Assembly: GCF_023278565.1 (NCBI RefSeq)
Contig: NC_064677.1
Coordinates: 6,510,001-6,574,000 of the forward strand
Source: Colletotrichum lupini
Taxonomy: Eukaryota > Ascomycota > Sordariomycetes > Glomerellales > Glomerellaceae
DNA length: 64,000 nucleotides
Direction of reading: 5' to 3'
Below are positions 14,143-24,960 of this stretch, piece by piece. The notes under the pieces are model-generated. The model ran no database searches. It was given only the letters and a program-made list of their open reading frames with translations, and had not been told where the DNA came from. Position 1 is the stretch's first letter. Every line of letters begins with the position of its first letter. The translations under genes and the position numbers were made by a program.

Positions 14143-16104
14143 ATGAGAAGCAGTCTTTTCGCCGCCGCCCTTGGAGGGTTGATTTCGAGCGCCTTCGCGG
14201 CCCCGACACAGACCGAACCTTTCCTTAGGCAGGTCGATAACCAGACGTGGATCATTGGCAATGATGTGTGGAACATGACCCAAGGTCTCAAGTACGGCGT
14301 GAAGTTGTACTACAAAGACCGCGACCTGGTCGGAAACGCCGTTGGCCACTACGTAAGCTACAGTACGTGAATACCCTCATCGAGAACCTTGAAACTTCCC
14401 AAACGTGAAACTGACGCTCATCTTTTTAGACGGCGCCGCAAACGACATCGCCTGGTCCTCCGCGACCATCGCCAAAAAGGGCACCTACGAAGGAACCCCC
14501 TTCATCGACGTCAAGTTTACGGCAAATGACGGCGACTTCCACTGGGTCATCTTCCAAGGCCTCGCCGGCGCCTACCAGTACTTTGTCAATCGCAATTTGC
14601 CCACCCTGGGCGAGTTTCGCACCCTCTGGCGCCTCGACAACACTACTTTTCCCAACGGAAAGACGGACCTCCACGACAAGCCGCTACCGAAGCTGGCTGA
14701 CTACCTACCTGAGAACAAGGTCCAAGACGAGACCTGGCGCACGCCTGATGGCACGGGGTACATCACAAAGTACGACTTCTCTGACTTCATCCGCACGCAA
14801 AAGTATTATGGCGTGTATGGCGATGAAGTTGGGAGCTGGTATATCAATGCCGGCAAGGATTACTACAATGGCAACCACTTGAAGCAGGAGCTCATGGTAC
14901 GTTTTTGGTCTGTAGCAGTGATCTCGGGACATCACGCTGACATCTCCTAGGTCCACCGTGAGAGTGCCACCGGCGATGCCGTCCAACTCAACATGGTCCA
15001 CGGCACCCACTTCCAAGTCTCCGCCGTCGATGTCTTCCCCGTCGGCAAGATGTGGGGTCCCTGGCTCTGGTATCTCGTACGTGAAATCCCCCTATTTCTC
15101 TTCGATAACCTCCATCAAAACTAACCACCACCCACCTTCCCTAGAACGACGGTTCCAAATCCGACGCAGACTCCCGCGCCGCCTCCGAATTCGCCTCTTG
15201 GCCCTACCCCTGGCTCGACGACGCAGCCTACCAATCCCGCGGCACCGTCAGGGGCAAACTCCTCCTCTCCGACGGCCGCCCCGCCGCCGGCGCCGCCGTC
15301 TTCCTCGGCGACAACCACCCCAACAAGACGGCCCTCGACATGGGCTCGGACTACTACTACACAACGTACGCCGACGCCTCGGGCGCCTTTGAGATCCCCC
15401 ACGTCCGCACCACCTCGGCAGGCTACGCCCTTCAAGCCTGGTCCGCCGGCGCCGCCCTCGCCGACGTGACGACGCACATCCTCTTCAACGACGTCCACGT
15501 CACCGAGTCAGGCCAGACGACGGACCTCGGAACGCTCAACTGGGCCGTCTCGAAGCGCACCAAGCTCTTCCAAGTCGGCGACTTTGATCGCACATCCCTC
15601 GGCTTCGCACACGGAGGAGACCCGTATTTCGGCCACGCCATCATCGCCTCGTGTCCCGAGAACATCGTCTTCCGCGCCGCTACCACCGGCAGCAACAGCA
15701 CCTGCTCCGCAAGCAAGACTTCAGACTGGTGCTACGGCCAGACCTACAAGGGAAACTACACAATCTCTTTCCGCATCCCTACCCTACCCGACCCGGCCCC
15801 CGCGTCCGCGAATCTCATCGTCTCGTTGGCGGGCTACTCCACGGGCGCAAGCAGCGTCGTCCTCGCCAACGGGCAGCAAGTGGGAAACCTCACCAGCGGC
15901 GCCGTGGGAGTCGACTCCACGTCGGGACTGCTCAACGACCCGTCCGTGTACCGCAGCGCCACGGCGGCGGGCGAGTGGCGTCTGTTTGAGTTCCCCGTCC
16001 CTGGTGCGCTGCTAAAGCAGGGGGAGAACGAGGTCACGTTCCAACTTACGCGGAATACGACGTGGAGAGGTTTCATTTGGGATAGCATTGTTCTGGAATG
16101 GTAA
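14143..16104 (+). CDS. Rhamnogalacturonan endolyase, PL4 family, secreted
   Basis: Cleaves the rhamnogalacturonan I backbone of pectin by beta-elimination outside the cell. Four exons: 14143-14362, 14430-14896, 14951-15076 and 15145-16104, giving 590 residues. The first ATG gives a signal peptide (MRSSLFAAALGGLISSAFA, cut near 19-20). The N-terminal catalytic beta-sandwich follows, with family-typical GVKLYYKDRDLVGNAVGHYV, DFHWVIFQGLAGAYQYFVNR and LGEFRTLWRLDNT. A fibronectin-III-like domain begins near residue 303 (RGTVRGKLLLSDGRPAAGA), and a C-terminal carbohydrate-binding-like sandwich ends in TWRGFIWDSIVLEW. Length suits fungal PL4 enzymes (about 530-660). Introns are 50-70 bp, and intron 1 has a CTGAC branch site. 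The family is known from Aspergillus and plant pathogens. Nothing looks disrupted. Confidence 0.93.
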
Positions 16105-16498
16105 AGGCTGGCTCTCCCTTCATTGGTCCCGCGCGGGCAAAGGAAGAAGAAAAAATAGGCTTGGGGTTCTGTGTATATAGTTGAAATATCCGTACATTCT
16201 GACAAACAAAATCTAAAGGGAAATGTTCCCCGAGCAAAATTCGTTCACCAAGGCGTCGGTTTCGGAAAGACGAGTAGTCGAAAGGTGAAGCAAAAAACAA
16301 GTCAAGGCATCTTTGCCGATTCAACGGCGTTCGTGTTCCAATCAAACATCTAACAGTAAGGTACTCCATCATACAATTTACACACGAGGCAAAGCCTAAG
16401 CCTGCCTTTTCTCCTTTTACGCCTTGTCAAACACCAATAGCTTCCAACACCCCCGGACAAGTAGTGTACCTCGACAAATCCACTTTAGCAAACGCAAA
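16105..16498. other. Convergent 3' intergenic gap
   Basis: Lies between the 3' ends of the lyase (+) and the acidic protein gene (-). It would hold both 3' UTRs and poly(A) sites. No gene or other feature is seen. Confidence 0.6.
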
Positions 16499-19311
16499 CT
16501 AGGCATCGGCTGCAGGTACAACGGCATCAGTCGAGCTCTCCTCCGCCTTTTTCTCTGGCTCCTCCGTGGATGCTGTCTCTGCAGCTGGCGTCTCCGTGGG
16601 CGCGGCAGCTTCCTCAGCCGGTGCCGGTTCCGAAACCGAGGGAGCAGCTACAGCAGGGACCGCCTCTGCCTCTGCAACTTCTGAGACCTCTGGGACCCGA
16701 GCATTCTCAGTGGCCGCCGCCGCCTCTGTTGGCTCTTGTGCGGGCTTCTCAGGCTCGATGGGCGGGACTTCGGGCAATGGCACCGGGTTGGCAATCTCAG
16801 GGAGCTCCGCTGGCTCCGGATGCGGGGCCGCAGGCGGTTCGGGAAGTGGGGACTTGCTAATCTCGGCTTGGCGATCAAGCTCCGTCTCCAAACCGGCAAG
16901 CAGATCCGGGCCGTCGTCTTCCGGCACCATTTGCACTTCGGCAGGCGCTGGCGGGATCGACTCAGGTTCGGCGGTCGGGATCTCGACGGCTGGAACTTCG
17001 ATTGATGTCTCGATAGGTTTCTCTGCGGGAAGATCGGCCGGTACCTCCTCCATTGCGACGTCGGCAGAGACCTCGACAGGAATCTCAACCGGAATCTCCG
17101 CCAACGGGGCTACGGAAGGCTCGACTGGGGGCTCGAGGGGTGCTGGCGGCGGCAACGCAGCCGACTCCTCAACGGGAGCTTCAATGGGTACTTCGACTGG
17201 AATCTCTGGTGGGATATCGGCAGGCTCAACAATAGGAGGCTCCAAGGGAGCTGGGGGTTCCAACGCGGGAGCGGGTGATTTGACTGGTGACTCCGCTGCC
17301 GGAATTACTGGCGACTTCAATGGCGATTTAACGGGAGACTTTGCCGGTGACACGACAGCTTCTGTGGGTTGTTCAGGGATTGGGGGCGCAAGTGGCATCT
17401 CCTCGACCACAGGTGCCACTGGCTCAACCTCAGCAATCGGAACGGAAGGTTCAGCAGCGCTAGTTGGCGGAACAATGGGGCTTTCTTCCTTCTTTTCAGA
17501 AATCTCCTCCACGACAAGAGGTGCTGGCTCCTCGACAGGAGGCGGCGGTGCCTCCGAGGCTGAGAGAGCTTCAGAAAGCCCTGGAATCTCAGGGGCCCTC
17601 GGAGCCTCGGGGACCGGAGAGGGCTGACGTTCCTCGGGAGCGTCTAGCATCATCGAGTCTTGTGCAGCTTCATTTGACGCCACGGTTTGGTCACCGCTTT
17701 CTAACCTGGTACCCGAAGCATCGGTCTCTGCAGTCGTCGCCAACGAAAAGGTTGATCTTGTCTCGGCCATGGGGGAGACAATGTCGCCCACCTTTTCGGC
17801 AGGCGGGAGTGCTGTCGATGCATCCTGGAGCTCTGTTGAGTTGTCGGCAAGAGGTAGCTGATCAGGCAGAAGCGAATCCACTGATTCAGTGGGAGGCTGC
17901 GGAGACGGCTCTTTCGGGGGCTCAGGTCCATCACCCATAGGCATGTCAGCCTGCACAGGCTCGCTCTTTGGCGCTGCCGGGGGCACCAATGCTTCTGAAA
18001 TAGATGAAAACTGAGCTGGTGGCTCTGTGGGGGACGGCAAGACTACGTTCTTGAGAGGGCTGCCCTTGGGAGAGGAGTTTGCCAGGTGTATGTTGGGAGG
18101 CGCGAGGTTGACGGGATTTGCCAACGGCGCAGCGCGTTTTGGCACTGGTGATTCGGGGTCGGTGAATTCCGCCGTTGTGTCAACACTCGGCGTGGGCACA
18201 GATGGAGATGCGTCGGTCATTTCCTGGTCCTGGCTATCCGTGTTCTCACCATCGCGCTGCTCCTCGTCGCCGTCATCGCCATCATCACCATCATCGTCGT
18301 CGCCGTCGTCGTCGTCATTGTCAGCCATCTCGCTGTCGGGGTTGTTCGAGTCCTCCCGCTCTTGCTTGACAGCCTAGAAACCGATCAGTCACATGCTCTC
18401 AGTACAGGGAGTGCGGTAAACTTACAGGGTCCGTCCCATCCGCTCCCTCAACTTTGGGAGCTGCAGGAGCACCTTCTACTGGAGGCGCAGCAGCCGGTGC
18501 GCCAGGCACCGCCGGCGCAGGCAAAGGCAAGATCTTCTTCTTGCGACCGCGTCCCGGACCAGGCTTGTTCTTCTTCTTAGGTGGCGGTGGTCGCCGGACG
18601 CGCTGCGGCGCTTGCTGCGCAGGATCGACGGCCGCGACGGCCACGACCGTCGTCGAGATGATCTCGCCCTCGACTGCCTGGCCCTCCTGCAGCGTAATCT
18701 CCTGCGTATACGGGTTTCCTGCGGCATCGACTCGTCGCACAGTAGCCTTGGTCACCGTCGCGCCGGGAACCTGGCTCGAGACCGTCTTGGACGAGATCGT
18801 GACGGTGCCCTTCCTGCGCTTGGCCAGGTGCGAGACGGGAGAACCCTCCGAGTTGCGGTTGATCTGCTTCCACACCTTGATCTGGAAGCCCTTGGTCTCC
18901 GCCTCGTCCTCCTTCTTCTCCGGCTTGTCGGGCACGGCGTCGGTCTCGGCCTCTTCCTCCTCGGTCGGCGCGGGCCTCTTGTAGAGGACACCCGATCGCG
19001 CGGCGCGGAGGAGGTCTTGGCTGTGCTGGGGCAGGAGACCCGCGTCCTTGGGCATGCCCCAGGGGAGCTCGACGTCCCAGATGTCGTTCTTCTGCGTCGT
19101 CTCGGCGGGCGCGGGGGGCTCGACGCTCACCCATTCCTGGCGCCATTGGCGCACGGGGAGACCTTCAAAGTCATCGTGTTCGGTGTATCCGCTACGATTC
19201 GCGCGTCGAGTCTATCGAGAGTCACTGTGTTAGACTTACTTGCCACTGGTTGCAAGGCAATCTCGACTTGAGCCCAAATGTTCACTTGACAGAACTTACT
19301 CCTGGCGCCAT
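16499..19311 (-). CDS. Acidic, proline-rich protein with AT-hook-like basic patch, function unknown
   Basis: Exons on the minus strand: 19311-19300 (MAPG), 19211-18426 and 18373-16499, joined by 88 and 52 bp introns, giving 890 residues. The first ~110 residues look globular and conserved ([19 protein letters not shown], then [20 protein letters not shown]). A second ordered block reads [20 protein letters not shown] followed by [16 protein letters not shown]. Next comes [15 protein letters not shown], a GRGRK core like an AT-hook and a probable nuclear signal. An Asp/Glu stretch ([20 protein letters not shown]) opens a ~600-residue Pro/Glu/Val/Ala low-complexity tail. The basic patch and acidic tract suggest a nuclear, DNA- or chromatin-associated role, which is inference. 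An alternative micro-exon (TGGCAA) inside intron 1 is possible but less likely. Confidence 0.8.
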
Positions 19312-20644
19312 AGTGAAACCAGGGTTTCGAAGCGGTGGACGCGGTCACAGTATCCGAGAGGGGTTCGAAGCTGGTCCAATTCCAAATGATGCAGGGTCGC
19401 GCGCGCAGCGACGGAGCTCTGGTTGATTCGTGACGATGGTCCACAAATTCTGGACTCGAATGACAATGACTTCGTGGGCGCAGGCTAACGGCTATGACAA
19501 GGAAGCAATGTGCACCTCAAGTTGCAAATAATTGATGCAAATTGATGCGACGCGCGCGGACGCTATGTGGTTTCGCTGATGATTGAGCTACCGTCGCTGT
19601 AGACTGCCGTGGATTGGCTCCACCCAGAGACGCAGCCTCGTCGCGAACTCTAAAGACGGCAAGCGCGAGGACAGTTCTGCTTAGTCAGCTTACCGAGTTC
19701 ACCGAGAGTTGATTGCTGAGACCTCGGTGTGGAATTCAACATGGACCTGTACCGTGAGTAATCAGGAGGACATCAACAATGCTTTTCTCCAGCTTGGTTG
19801 TTCGATATATGTGCCTCACAGTTCCAAGCTTCTTTGAGTGAGATTTTTGCATAGTGAGTGGGATATGATCCCTCAGTTCCTATCAACGCGTACTCCCGCA
19901 GCCACTTGCAAAACTAGGGAGACCATCGACCTCGATAGTACTCGCATACGAGTCGAACGGAAGGCTTACTTGGCAGACAAGAATGACACACTCCTGACAA
20001 AGTTACAGCCAGGATTCGAACGCAACGGACAAAAACCATGCTATCCCGCCGTCCACAGTCCCGAGAACGACAGGCCTCAGTCATAGAAACGCCATTGCCA
20101 TATCTATATGCTCCCAAAAATAAAAGCCTTGGTTGAAGATTATAAAAAAAGAAGTCAACACTCCAGAGAGGAGTGCATTTCATTTGGGGGAGTAATTGCC
20201 GCCGCGCCGGTCCCTACCCCTTTCTTTCATAAAGTTGAGAGAATCTCTTGACTCCTCCTCGCCCCCTTTTGATGGTCATACACCCCGATCTTTCCGCCGT
20301 TTTTTTTTTCTTGTCTTCCGTCCCCCCCCCCCCCCCCCCCCTTTTTTTTCTAAAGTTGGAGGATCTTCTTTCCCCCCCCCCCCCCCCTTTTGTTGTTATT
20401 CACCCCCCGTTTTTTCCCCCTTTTTTTTTTTTTTTTTTCCTCCCCCCCCCCCCCCCCGTTTGAGTATATTGTACAGGAAAAGATCCCGAGTCATTGTTCC
20501 GTTGAGCTCGCGACGTTATTAAGTTGGACTTTCGCTCCACAATCCGAGGAGTTGCGCTGTTTAGTCGAAGCTGTAGAGCCATCAAAAGTCAGTTTCTAAT
20601 TACCCAAGCTATTGTCCCTTAGAAAGTAGATCTAGAGGAGAAAC
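19312..20644. other. Intergenic gap with promoter of the acidic-protein gene
   Basis: Contains the upstream region of the minus-strand acidic-protein gene and, at its right, the 3' side of ISD11. Apart from the homopolymer cluster at 20,322-20,457 no feature is supported. A GATTCGAAC string at about 20,014 resembles a minus-strand tRNA T-loop, but no stem or A box supports it. Confidence 0.6.
20322..20457. repeat. Poly-C/poly-T homopolymer cluster
   Basis: Within 136 bp there are runs of about 20 C (20,322-20,341), 16 C (20,372-20,387), 18 T (20,421-20,438) and 16 C (20,442-20,457), separated by short mixed pyrimidine-rich DNA. The + strand is almost pure pyrimidine. It lies about 190 bp downstream of the ISD11 stop codon. 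Exact run lengths in an assembly are unreliable. Confidence 0.9.
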
Positions 20645-21294
20645 TCACCCATGCTCCGTTTGTCTGACAATATCGCCCTTGTTGCCCTTTTGCTTGCCAG
20701 CGGCGCCGCCCTCAACTACTAACCGATCAAACTTGTAAAACTGGTTGACAACGGCTTGCCTCTGTTTCCAAAAGTGTTAGCTCGTTCTCTATTACCTCCG
20801 GGCAATCCCGTCCCTCGTCCTCCCCATCCCTAGTCGTCACGCCAAAAACGCTCCTTCGACGAGAACGAGAAGGTGGAGTTTCGTGAGGAGACACAGAGCC
20901 CACTAACCTTGAGCTTCTCAAGCTCCTTAATCCCCTTTTGAATCAACTCCTGCACCTGCCGCGGGTCCTCGACCTTCTGGTGCTCTCTGAAAGCATCCCT
21001 CGTCCGTCGCTTCGCATACTCGCGGAAGTTGTAGGTCGCAAACTGTTCGCCCGTCTTCAACAGCTGGCGGTACTACAGTTGTCGCAAAGAATACTGTTAG
21101 CAAAAGCTCTTCTTCAGGCGTTTTCGACGCAACGTCTTGGCATCTGGATCTTTCGAAGTCAAATGGATAACAGAGTCACAAGCATGTATGCAGTCGGGAG
21201 GAATCCTGGGAGAGTTGCCCCGTCGTTTTCTACATACCAAAGACCGAGCCTGCTGCGGCGCATCGCCCTTGAGAGCTTGTATCGCCGTCGCCAT
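20645..21294 (-). CDS. ISD11: ISD11/LYRM4-like LYR protein, mitochondrial Fe-S cluster assembly
   Basis: Small partner that stabilises the cysteine desulfurase Nfs1 and binds acyl carrier protein in the mitochondrial Fe-S assembly complex. Exons on the minus strand: 21294-21238, 21072-20908 and 20761-20645 (introns 165 and 146 bp), giving 112 residues. The L-Y-R motif ([10 protein letters not shown], residues 19-22 region) is split by intron 1 between Leu and Tyr. The family hallmarks [19 protein letters not shown] and [13 protein letters not shown] follow, matching yeast Isd11 NYNFREY and YTFDRLVVE. Yeast Isd11 is 94 residues, and the extra length here is a short charged C-terminus. The start is the only ATG in frame before the LYR exon that gives a compact N-terminus. 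All hallmark residues are intact. Confidence 0.95.
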
Positions 21295-22114
21295 CGTGAA
21301 TGCGCTTTTCGTGTACTTAAATGCGGTGCCCCGTGCGGGAGGAAAAAAAAACCTATCGGTGGCTTTAAGAGGACTTCGTGGGAAGTTCTGCTGGGGTGTG
21401 TCGTCGTGAGGTGCGGTTGCGAGAGAAAGAAAAAAAATAATAGCTCTCGGGCAGTGAAGGAGGCGCAAATGGGAATTATTTCTCGAGGTTTCGGGGCGGG
21501 AAACGGACCTATGATGCAAACGCGGTTTCTCTCCTCCCGCTCGGCGTTTAGCCTTAGCGGCCCTTTCGGGGCGCGGCATTTTACTAATCCGCTGTCTAAG
21601 CCGCTCCCAATGTGCCGGGTGGCCGGTCTCGCCTCGTACCTCTGGTTTTCGTCAAGCACCAAAGTGAGCGTGGCCGAAACAATGAGCAATCGATTCATCA
21701 CCATTTGGTTTAGTGGGATTTCTACCAATGCAATTGGGATCAGTCTGGAGGTTGATTTATAGCATGACTCTCAATTCTAGCTTTGCATAGTTCATCCAAT
21801 TTCGCACCACGACAATCCATTTCAGAACCTTCACCACAGGCATCACAAACTACACATTTGCGACGTTTGTAAAGTACCTCTATTAATGCTTATAATCTAC
21901 AATGCCTTGCCCCCTCGTTCCTGGTATCCTGACCCTGCAGCTGACCAGTTCTACACTGCGCGGCCACAAAGAGGGGGTTTGAGCAAGAAAAAAATGTCCC
22001 GCGTCTTTGATATATGCCTCTTGAGGAGCACTATATATATGACATTGTGTGTGTGGTAAGTATGTTCCTTGCGCCGCCAGACGCCACTACTATGGCGCGG
22101 CCATTAGTTCGAAA
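21295..22114. other. Intergenic gap upstream of ISD11
   Basis: Holds the ISD11 promoter and the 3' region of the sedolisin gene, both on the minus strand. No other gene or repeat is supported. Confidence 0.6.
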
Positions 22115-24220
22115 TTAGGGTAGGCTCATGAATAGCTTCTCCATCTCAGGGTAATTAGGTGTTCTAGTTGCGTCTGTTAGTTGATGGCTTGTAAAATCTT
22201 GACCAGGGAGAAGAAGGTACTTACCCCATGCCGGTGACGGGATCCCATCCTGCCACGGCGGAAAAGCCCTTAGTCCCGCAGCCTGGATTGTCGCCGTTGG
22301 TCACGTCGTTGAGAATCTCAGGGTGAGCGTAGAGCGTGGGATTGATAAAGCCAACAGGCTTCTTGCCCGCCTCAATACGCTTCTCGTTGATCATGTTGAC
22401 AATTGATCCAACAACAGGTGCCGACGCTGCGAGTAAGTTAGTTCTTGCCGAACAGATACTGGAATTTGGAAGTCGAATGTCTCACCTGATGTGCCGAAAG
22501 AGAGCGAGAACTTGCCGTTGACGGCAGTGACATAGTTGGCGCCATTGGCAGAAATGTCCGGGAAACCTCGCACCGTTTTGGAGTTGTTGTACCGATCTGC
22601 ACCATACGGCGGCGCGTTCTTTGCGTAGTACTGCTCCATCATCTTCTTTTGGTAGTCGGGAATTGCGAAGACGTTGGAGAAACCTCCACCAGAGAAGATG
22701 GCCTTTTGGCAGGCGCTCTCAGGGGTATGGACCGTCGATCCCTCCAAAATTTGAGTAGCACCAACGGAGGTAACCCAAGGGCAGCCGCCGGGGAACGAAG
22801 GATTGAAGATGCCCTGCTGGCCCTCGTTGTATGCACCAGTTTGAGTGTCGATGCACTGCTTGCCGTTACCGGCAACACCAGAGTCACCAGAAGAGTAGAG
22901 TACTGTGACGCCCGCCAGGCCGAGCTTCATGTACTCGGCACACTGGCGCTCGACGTACTTCTTGCCGAGATCCGCCTCGTTGAAGCCGTAACTTGTGGAG
23001 ATGACGTTGACCATGGGAACGGAGCCGCAAACCTTTTGGCTGTATTGCCCGTCAATGTTGGGATCCTTGGAACCGCCACCTTGGAAAGTGCAGTAGCTGC
23101 CATCGATCGCATCGAGAAAGTTGTTGAAGCTGGCACCCTGGTTGAGGTCACCGACCTGGTACAGAGTTGTCGTTTGAGGGTGGATCATGGCCATGGCAAA
23201 CTCAAGATCGAGCGCAGACTCGCCATTGAAGCGGAAGCTCTGGTTTGTGGTCTGTACTACGGCGTTCCCGACGAGGCTGACAATGGGGCCCTGTCCCTTC
23301 GCACGTGGCTCAAATTCGTTGAAGTACATATCCAGATCCGACTGAAGGAATGCTTGGGGCGTGTACTCGACGATGCCGAGGGTGTTGTTGGACGACTTGA
23401 GCGACCCGGGAGGGGTTGCGTAGAGCGCCCTCAGGCAGTCCGGAGTGATCATGGAGTCGCACTGGTTGAGATCCATGAGGGCGTTCATGACAACCGCGCC
23501 CTGCTTGGGTCCGAAGCCGCTGTCTGGACTGCCCTGAATGGCCGGGTTCTTGCCGCCAGTAGCAACGTCTCGCTTGGCGAGCTCGCGCTTCCTGAGTTGC
23601 CGCTTCTTGAGCTCTTCGATGTGGTGCTCCTCCAGATCATGCTTGGTGTTCTTCCTTTGCTCTCCAATGCGCTGGTCAAAGTGAACCGTCGGCGTGATCA
23701 TGTCGATATGCTGAACCAAATGCTCCGGAACATGGTACTTGTCGCAAGCCACGTGCTTGTGACCTTGTTCGTGCTTGTACATGTGGTACTCGGTCTTCAA
23801 GAGCCGCTCCATCTCGCCTACTGTCCCGTTGAATTGGATCCAGCTGCGACCTCTTGTGAGCTCGACACGACTCCGGTGGATGCCCTCGCTCTCAAGCCAT
23901 TGCATGACCAGAGCAATGGACTCCTGCTTCGGTGCAAACATTTCGGCGATTTCATCATGGGTCCAATGTTTGCCGTAGTTGGGCGAGCCGGGGTGAGCCA
24001 CATCGTTCATGAACTCGTTTGCGCGGTGAAGGTTTGACTGTGCAAGACCAATCCGTACTGGCAGCCTGGCCATAGTGTGTAGTTTGTGATTCTTGACCCA
24101 TTCTCTTCGCGCGGGATGCCTCTCCTCGTGCACGACGTGGCTGTGCGACCGTGTCACCGGGTTTGCGATGGTCACCGCCGCAAGGGCGGTGAAGAGGGTG
24201 GCTACAGCGCTCAACTTCAT
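22115..24220 (-). CDS. Sedolisin (S53) family secreted serine-carboxyl protease
   Basis: Acid-active tripeptidyl-peptidase or endopeptidase of the sedolisin family, secreted as a proenzyme. Exons on the minus strand: 24220-22486, 22426-22225 and 22163-22115 (introns 59 and 61 bp), giving 661 residues. Signal peptide MKLSAVATLFTALAAVTIA; pro-domain to about residue 215, ending in a Lys/Arg-rich stretch (KKRQLRKRELAKR) that suits processing. Catalytic Glu334 and Asp338 are in FNGESALDLEF, the oxyanion Asp is in YSSGDSG, and Ser578 is in GTSASAP. Intron 1 cuts this last motif directly after the catalytic Ser codon. The calcium-binding end reads AVAGWDPVTGMGTPN, completed only by the tiny third exon. 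All hallmark residues are present. Function is clear to family level; the exact cleavage mode cannot be told from sequence alone. Confidence 0.95.
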
Positions 24221-24960
24221 CGTGTATCTTCGGGTCGTTTTCGTCGTCAAACGGCTTCCTCTCTACTCTCTCACTTCACACAACGAATCGAACCTAAGTC
24301 AGAAGAACCGAGCGACAAGGCTGGCTATTTGTTGATATTTTAGTAGCTGTCGTCCAGTCATGACGAACCCCACTGACGCAAGGTAGCAGCTCTAGACCTG
24401 ACGAATGCGAAACCGGTTTCAATAGGATCCTGTGGGCTGTTTGTCTGGTGGTGACAACCCAAAACGAACACTTGGGTGAACGGCAGCCTGAGCGCATGGG
24501 ATCCTGTGGCAAAGACGGGAACACCTCTGACAAGTGCAGTTTCTTACCCCCCCGGACCCCGGTTCGAGGAATCTCTTCGCGGCTCGCCAGGCTGGCCTCA
24601 TATCGGGAAGTTGTGTGAAAGATTGATCAACAACAAGCCGATAGCCGAAGGTTAAGCTTTGAGGCGCGAGGTACCCCAAACAATCGTCTCATATAGGTCC
24701 GGACCACCCCATCAGGACGGGTTCTAGTCGTTTGCTAAACAAAGATGATTCGTGGCCGATTCGTGCTGGTCATGCGAGACGAATCATCAAGCTTTCACGG
24801 ATTCTTCTGCTCAAGATGGATTTGGTTCCGATGCAATTCCTCAAATGACTCGAGAGGCGAAGACAAGGAGAATTGGAAGGAGGAAAACAAAAGTTTGGAT
24901 AAGGTCAATTGAAGGCTCGAGCCGCCGTCTGGTTTTGGGTGAAGGAAAGATGAAACGCTC
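24221..24960. other. Intergenic gap, promoter of the S53 protease
   Basis: 740 bp between the protease start and the 3' end of IPI3, both on the minus strand. It should contain the protease promoter. No gene, RNA or repeat is supported. Confidence 0.6.

Noticed and set aside
16566..17627. 353-codon open frame on the + strand inside the acidic-protein gene
   Set aside because: It is the antisense shadow of the Pro/Glu-rich tail; its Gly/Ser/Ala/Thr composition simply mirrors that repeat, and the minus-strand gene has splice sites and ordered blocks.
20000..20060. tRNA-like T-loop (GATTCGAAC) on the minus strand
   Set aside because: The T stem does not pair, and no A box, anticodon arm or matching acceptor stem could be found upstream.
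22649..24037. 462-codon open frame antisense to the S53 protease
   Set aside because: The minus strand encodes an intact protease with catalytic residues and splice sites; the antisense frame has no family features and is a by-product of GC-biased codons.
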